Source: Mixia osmundae IAM 14324
Lineage: Eukaryota; Basidiomycota; Mixiomycetes; Mixiales; Mixiaceae
Direction of reading: 5' to 3'
DNA: 64,000 bases
Assembly (NCBI RefSeq): GCF_000708205.1
Contig: NW_014575563.1
Coordinates: 861,361 to 925,360, forward strand
In this document: in pieces, positions 58,735 through 64,000 of the stretch
Layout of the letters: every line of letters starts with the position of its first letter
Position numbering within the stretch: position 1 is the first letter of the stretch
Translations under genes and position numbers: made by a program
The notes under the pieces: generated by a model
What the model was told of the DNA's origin: nothing
Seen by the model: only the letters and a program-made list of their open reading frames with translations
The model's database searches: none

Positions 58735-59694
58735 ATGGACTTGAACGAACCCTTCTCGACCGCTGCGCCCGCTCGCTACACAATCGAGAGCGACTCAAGC
58801 CAGTCAGAGTTCGAAGATGACAATGCCGGTCGTCAGCTACGCACGAAGCCCGCAAAGACGCCTCGAGAAGCGAAATCCTTCAGCTTATCTGCAGTGGGTG
58901 CAGAGGCCAAACTGAGTCCAGCTGGCGAGCTTGTTTTACTACTCGGCGAAGCCGGCTCGGCGTGGTCAAAGCACTTGCAAAGCGCGCACGCCGAAGGAGC
59001 AAGCGTCCAAGCTGGCAGCGTACAGGTTGCATCTCTCGCTCAGTTGGGTGCAACGACAGCAGCCTGCTACGCCTCAACATCTGGCATACGTCTCGACGAC
59101 TATTGGGGCTATGCCAGTACTATCCTCGAGGCCACGAATCCAGAAAGGTGTGTCGTTCGCCTCGAGCGCTCGCGTCGAACTCAGGTTGCGGACAGATTGA
59201 CTGTGATTGACTCGTATGCTGCGCCATACTACATTGGCGGAGGTCAAGCGAGCGAGCGGAACGTACGCTACTTGCAGTCGGACGACGATGAGCGTATTCT
59301 GCCGACTGCAGCATTGACATATGAGCCGCCGAATGTGCTGCAAGGCTTGACAGCTGCGATCGTCACGCAAGCCACAGAGCTTTCCATTCCTGCTACTGTG
59401 CTGTTGTTCCCTTCCGACTCGCTTCATCTGTCGAATGCGACTTCGATCGATGCAGCTATACGAGAAGCCCGACCCTCAGAGATTTACGACTTTGGCCAGA
59501 CTGAAGAGGCGACTTCGGCTCTGGCGAGTCCCGCAATGCTTCACGAATTGAGCCGGACTTTCAAGTGGTCGGAGCTAGGGTGGACAGCGAGTCTGGCTAG
59601 CCCATCGCGAGCAGATGGCTACGACTTCTTGCGTATAGCGAGAAAAGCCAACCAGCAAAAGGCCAAGGCCGACTTGAGCTCGCTCTATCTGTGA
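58735..59694 (+). CDS. Proteasome assembly chaperone 1-like (Pba1/PSMG1)
   Basis: Single exon, 319 residues. The N-terminus MDLNEPFSTAAPARYTIESD resembles the start of fungal Pba1-type proteins, and NVLQGLTAAIVTQATELSIP followed by ATVLLFPSDS resembles the conserved strand-helix-strand of PAC1, which with PAC2 chaperones the alpha-ring of the 20S proteasome. The C-terminus ends LSSLYL without a clear HbYX tail, though the final Leu-Tyr-Leu is suggestive of one. No catalytic motif. Family call is from pattern only. Its last 10 bases overlap the end of the methyltransferase gene on the other strand. Confidence 0.5.
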   Translation: MDLNEPFSTAAPARYTIESDSSQSEFEDDNAGRQLRTKPAKTPREAKSFSLSAVGAEAKLSPAGELVLLLGEAGSAWSKHLQSAHAEGASVQAGSVQVASLAQLGATTAACYASTSGIRLDDYWGYASTILEATNPERCVVRLERSRRTQVADRLTVIDSYAAPYYIGGGQASERNVRYLQSDDDERILPTAALTYEPPNVLQGLTAAIVTQATELSIPATVLLFPSDSLHLSNATSIDAAIREARPSEIYDFGQTEEATSALASPAMLHELSRTFKWSELGWTASLASPSRADGYDFLRIARKANQQKAKADLSSLYL

Positions 59695-60642
59695 TCTGCA
59701 CGGAACTTGATCGTCACCAGCTGATAGTCGAGCGTGCCCGTGTCGTCGGTGCTCGAATACATAAGTGAAGTGACAGCGACGAGCTTGTTGCTAAAGTCAG
59801 AAGCATCAAAAGCTGCCTGGACAGCCGAGATTTCTGCTTCATGCCTTTTGCGTACGGGCATCATGAGATGGAAGACGCCGCCTTTCTTCAGATGCTGCGA
59901 GACGCTCGAAACGATGAGCGGTATGAGGTCAAGTTCATATGTGACGTCAGCTGCGACTATGATGTCGTACGTCTCGTCGCAGTATGCATGGCGCCAGTCG
60001 AGCTTTTGTACTTTCGCCACAGCGTCGCATCCATTCGTTTTCACGTTTGCCCGCAGATTGTCGAGTGTAGCTTCATGATAGTCGGAGAGTACGATTCGAG
60101 AGCTTGCGTTTGAAGGCAGCAGAAGCTTTGCAATCGTCAAGCCGACCAGACCCGTGCCGCTGCCGAGTTCGAGAATTCTGAGCGTGCTCTGGCTGTCTAA
60201 TCCAAAAGAGCTCGGACTGGCAGCCATGAGACGAGCCAAAAGAGGTGCTGAGCCCCATGTGCGATGTCCGATCCCGTCTGCGATATTGGTCTCTTTGATC
60301 GAGATACTCAGATTGCCTGTGGGATTGGCAAAGTCATATTGCTTTGTGTGGTCGCCGCTCCCTGCTGCAGGCCAATTGAGCAGGTATAGAGAGGCGCAGG
60401 TTAGGCAGCAAACCTGTACCAGCCGTAAGAAGGATGAGCAGCCGTGCAGCTGAATCGTTGAGAGACGCATGCTCTTCTGAAGAGTTTGATAATAATCGGG
60501 TAAGCCAATTTGTAGTGTATCTGACTTCCAGGGGGTCCGACAAAGGCAAAATGGCATCAATCCGAGCAAACGCAGCTGTGAGGACATGTGAATTCGGTCG
60601 TGGGCGTAACGAGGGCAGGAAAGCGCTTGGCTGTTGACACAT
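59685..60642 (-). CDS. METTL21-type (lysine) methyltransferase
   Basis: Exons 60642-60420 and 60364-59685 encode about 300 residues. The AdoMet motif I is ILELGSGTGLVGLTIAKLL, preceded by GHRTWGSAPLLARLM, the family's W-x-x-x substrate-side block; motif post-I is IVLSDYHEATLDNLRANV and the DxxY-like motif IIVAADVTYELDLIPL. These define the seven-beta-strand METTL21/EFM family that methylates lysines in elongation factors and chaperones; the substrate is unknown. The N-terminus SDPLEVRYTTNWL is helical. An ATG at 60762 would add 40 residues but lies only 40 bp past the tRNase Z stop, so 60642 is preferred. Confidence 0.8.
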
Positions 60643-60801
60643 GCAGATGCAGCCAAGCCGCCAGTCGCGATGGCAATGACGCGACGGTACTCCTTTGCGT
60701 ATTGTGTGATAGCAGAACCTCGCTTTTAATTTCTGATGATCTTTGTAATCCTCAGCAAACATGCAAGCAGCATCGGCATTTGCATCTACAACACCAGCCA
60801 G

Positions 60802-63785
60802 CTATGAGCTGCTGCGTTTTGCTTTCTTGGCCTGCTTGGATGGAGAAGGTTCGCCTATCTTTCTCGCTTTGGGCTTTCGACCGCGTGGCTGGATCTCCGG
60901 CTCAGGCTCGATCGTGTCAACAGTAGGCACCGTTTCGTCATCGATATGCGGTGATTCGTCATCTTCGTCTCTCTCGATACGCCTCAGGAGCGTTTCGAGG
61001 GGCTCGAGGTAATGCTTCCATTTGTAAAAATCTTGCAGGCGGATCGACATGCCATCGAAAGCTTCCACAAAGACTGGACCATGTGAAGATTCTGCTGAAG
61101 ATGTCACGCTTACAAATTTCGGATAGCGTTGACTGAAATGTGTCAAGAGGCAGTACTTTGCGCCCATACTGCCGTCAATGGTCTGCTTAGCGTCGAACCG
61201 GAGAGACCACACAGGAACTGACCTCCGTGCGACCTGCATCGCCTGTCCAAACGTGCTATGACCTTTCTCGGCAGCCATGGCGGGCATACTGTCGTCGATC
61301 GTCGCTTCATGTATAAGTAAAGTCGCTCCTTTACCAAGTTGCACGAGGCTGTCAGCGGGTCTTGTGTCGCCCGAATAGCTGCGCCAATGTCAGTACAGTC
61401 AACGCGCGCGGGGCAAACATACACAAAGCTGGAACCGTCGGACAAATCGAAGCGAATGCCGTAGCAACGACCGCGATGCCTGACAAAGGTCGTCTCGATG
61501 GACTTGAAGCCCACAGATTCGCAGAGAGCTTGTACTAGCTTTCTCGTCTGCTCTGATCTGGCCGTTTCGTTGTTGTGCGATGGTTGAGCGCGTCTGGACG
61601 GTTTGATGAGATACATTGCATCGAGGATCTTGACAGACTTTGCACCGTGATCGTTCAGTCCGAGATTGGTCAGGTACTGCTGCTCGCTCGTGTAGACCTC
61701 GGCAAAGTAGGGACAGATGAGATACATGGGCTTGTGAAGGTGAGGTTTGCGCTTCGCCCGTTCGTATAGCAGCCTGGCAAGACCGATGTGATGATCCGCA
61801 TGCGCATGAGAGATGAAGACGACATCAAGATCGAGCAAGATCTTGACGGCTTCCACTCTGCCAAAGCGTCGACAGAGCTGACCCCAAGTCCCTTCGCCAC
61901 AGTCGAGCAAGACGGTGGCCTTTTGACTTTGGACGAGTGTACTGCTGCAATTGCGAAATTGCGAAGCCGAAGCGGAGCCCGTGCCCAGCGGCGTCACGAT
62001 AATATCGTCACCAGGCGCGAGTTCACGCGTGCGGAGCAAAGCAGCTTCAGCCGCAACTTTTTCGCGAGCGGAAGCAATCTGTGACTCGTACTCGCGAAAA
62101 CCCTTCAATTCGCTGTCTTCCTTCTCTGTCCGCGTTTGGCCCGCTCTCGCAGAGAAGGTCACGAGGGATGTCATCTCCGACGAATCATTGGGGTGGTTCA
62201 GCGACGTCAAATGCTCTAGATCGGTGCCATAGCCTTCCCGAGGTGTGGCAGAGACCGAAAGACGGACCTGGCTATCCCAGTAGATCGACTTTGGTTGTTT
62301 CGGATTGCCAGGCGTATGGGACGGCAGCGGGAAAATATCGGGATCAAGACGATGCAGCCGATGCTGGTTGAGTACGGAGCTCGTGATCTGAAGGTGATCT
62401 GTCGTGTCGTCTTCTCTTGATACTACGTGTAGTACATCGGGTTTGAACGATGCTTTCCAGTCGATATAGCGCTTGTCTTTTGCTACCTTTTTGCCAACAT
62501 CGTGCATCACGATGCGCAAGACAGCGCGATGCTGGTCGAGGAGCGCCTGGAAGTCGATTGCGAGCAATGCAGGCAGATGGTCGAGGGAGGGACAGCAAAG
62601 GCTCAGTACTGCTCCTGGCGACTCGCCACCGCTGACGATACCCTCTGCAATCGGGTCGACCCATTCTCCCTTGTTATTCTGTACGGGATCGCCCGCTTTC
62701 AGCTTTGCATAGATCGGTCCTGGTTTGATGCCCCTGGCTATTGCCATGCCAGGCGACAGCTTGCCCGGACGGCGAGGTCCGACAATGAGATAGCTGCTTG
62801 GTCCACGGTCAACAGCCTTGGGGGCTGGCAAGCGAATGTGAGACCAAGCAGGCGTCTGTTCCTGCTGATTTCCTTGCGATGAAGATGATGCACGAGACGT
62901 AGAGGCGTCGGTACGAAAGACGGGCTTGAGGCTGTCTAGCTCTGTACCGCGGAACATGTCATCGATCGCTGCTCGTCGCTTTTGCTTTGCTTGTTGCTCG
63001 TCTGCCGCTTCCTGTGGCGCAACAGAGGTCGAATCGGTTGTGGGAGGCAAGAGCGGTAGTGTGTAGACGATGACATTTTCATCTCGGTATGCTATCGCGG
63101 GCGAGTCTGTTCGTTCTTCTGGCTCGTGCACGGACAAGCTGAGTGCCGGGCGTCTGACGTACAAGCGGTAAGACGCAATGAGATGATCAACGTCGCGCGG
63201 CCCGTGGATCTGCAATTTGCTCTGCCCGCTCGCTGCCGCATTCAGTATGATGCTCGCCAGGCCCGAAGCAGCATCTGGATCCAGTCTGGACAAGAAGCAA
63301 GCCCTGATCTTCTTGACTCTTATGCGTTGCGCCGTCGTCGCTCGTGCGATCGATTCGCCAGGCGTAAAGAGGTAGCGCGCATTGTCAAAGACGACCCAGA
63401 AAGCAGGATGAGTATCTGAGCTCCTGCCACAAGCAGACTGGATGCCCCAGAGATTGTGAGCACCGTTGGAAGCGTTTGTCATGGGTAGCTCGTCTGCTAG
63501 CTCTGCAGGGATGGGCAAGGGTCGTCTGACGAGTTTGATGCGCTGCTTGATGACAGCCTCATTCAGGGGCGAGAGCTTGACGAGCGACCGCCTCGCCAAG
63601 CTGAACAGGCGTGATAGTCTCGCCAGTGCCGCGGAGCAATGCTGCCACGATCTGACGCTGCAGGCACAGAACGATGATGCCAAAGGGCGAGCGTTGAAAT
63701 TTCGCAGTCGGCGCGCGTGTCGCTCGAAGTTGGAAGGAGCCTCCATTCGTTGCTGATCGATACTCAAAATGCTCACGGCGAGCAT
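60802..63785 (-). CDS. TRZ1: tRNase Z, long form (ELAC2/TRZ1)
   Basis: Zinc endonuclease that removes 3' trailers of pre-tRNA in nucleus and mitochondria. Exons 63785-61423 and 61378-60802 encode about 979 residues. The catalytic C-terminal half has PLGTGSASASQFRN, DCGEGTWGQL, the zinc motif SHAHADHHIGL, then VYSGDTRPADSLVQLGKG, LLIHEATIDDSM, EKGHSTFGQA and LLTHFSQRYP. The N-terminal half is a degenerate metallo-beta-lactamase domain (PAFWVVFDNARYLFTPGE). The tail is basic (GRKPKARK, KQAKKAK). The first 95 residues, before GAHNLWGIQSACG, are poorly supported; a missed upstream intron or a later start is possible. Confidence 0.9.
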
Positions 63786-63872
63786 AACTGAGATTCAAGC
63801 AGGATCACACGGAAGAGACAATCGCTGTACAAACAATGCAAAGCTGCGAGCATGAGATGCGAGAGGACAGAT

Positions 63873-64000
63873 CTACTTTTGGAACGGCTTGTAGACTTGG
63901 TTTGGCTTCTCGTGCACTTGGGGTTGCCCGGGCGGCGATCCCGGGATGGTCTTCTTCAGCTTCTGTGCTCGGTCACTCGTGAGCCAAGGCGTCTGAGAGG
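63873..64000 (-). CDS. 3' end of an unidentified minus-strand gene (partial)
   Basis: Only the last 41 or so codons lie in the window. The frame reads leftwards from the edge as TPWLTSDRAQKLKKTIPGSP and ends in QVYKPFQK before a TAG at 63875-63873. It is Pro/Lys/Gln-rich and probably a disordered tail. It is the only frame open from the edge for this length with a proline-rich coding look. Identity cannot be told. It lies 87 bp upstream of the tRNase Z start on the same strand. Confidence 0.4.
   Translation of the reverse strand, partial: SQTPWLTSDRAQKLKKTIPGSPPGQPQVHEKPNQVYKPFQK

Overview
The window is nuclear DNA of a very compact fungus. About 34 protein genes fill 64 kb (one per roughly 1.9 kb). 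They lie on both strands and are interrupted by about 90 short introns, mostly 43-60 nt, with CTNAC/CTGAY-like branch sites and CAG or TAG acceptors. Gene content (basidiomycete-style Nrg1-like C2H2 repressor, type II membrane heparinase II/III-like protein, ferric reductase) points to a basidiomycete. The small intergenic gaps and short introns would suit a small-genome Pucciniomycotina yeast or dimorph such as Mixia, but that placement is inference, not something the sequence proves. I see no transposon, viral remnant, CRISPR array, rRNA or tRNA.

Layout. 0-5 kb: end of a possible transcription factor, a NOPCHAP1/DUF4598-like protein (-), a ferric-chelate reductase and ribosomal protein eL24. 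5-16 kb: copper-transporting P-type ATPase CCC2 (-), TEL2 and the ribosome-assembly GTPase EFL1. 16-21 kb: fatty-acid 2-hydroxylase SCS7, a Mediator MED8-like gene, a small secreted protein (-) and a SEC14 lipid-transfer protein (-). 21-29 kb: Nrg1-like zinc-finger repressor, an SPFH/stomatin-like protein (-), a RanBP2-type zinc-finger protein and a Myb/SANT-like protein (-). 29-35 kb: heparinase II/III-like membrane protein, PEBP (-) and an SDR-like membrane protein. 35-45 kb: malate synthase, YIF1, triose-phosphate isomerase (-), RNase P subunit RPP1, leukotriene-A4-hydrolase-type aminopeptidase (-), an unknown gene and the SDH assembly factor SDHAF1 (-). 45-54 kb: secreted S1/P1 nuclease, mitochondrial DEAD-box helicase (-), serine hydroxymethyltransferase and GPI inositol-deacylase BST1 (-). 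54-64 kb: cohesin regulator PDS5, a proteasome-chaperone-like gene, a METTL21-type methyltransferase (-), tRNase Z (-) and the 3' end of one more minus-strand gene.

The genes are housekeeping and do not form one pathway. Some neighbours make functional sense: FRE reductase and CCC2, both used in reductive iron uptake, lie within 5 kb; ribosome biogenesis recurs (eL24, EFL1, NOPCHAP1-like); RNase P and tRNase Z, which cut the two ends of pre-tRNAs, are both present. Many start codons are separated by only 63-140 bp of shared divergent promoter, and several stop codons by under 50 bp; one convergent pair overlaps by 10 bp.

The most unusual signal is splicing. At least four, probably five, introns appear to need a GC rather than GT donor to keep conserved protein sequence in frame. 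Two of them use the unusual donor GCCAGT. All gene models are read by eye; exon borders were chosen by reading frame, intron length and family consensus.
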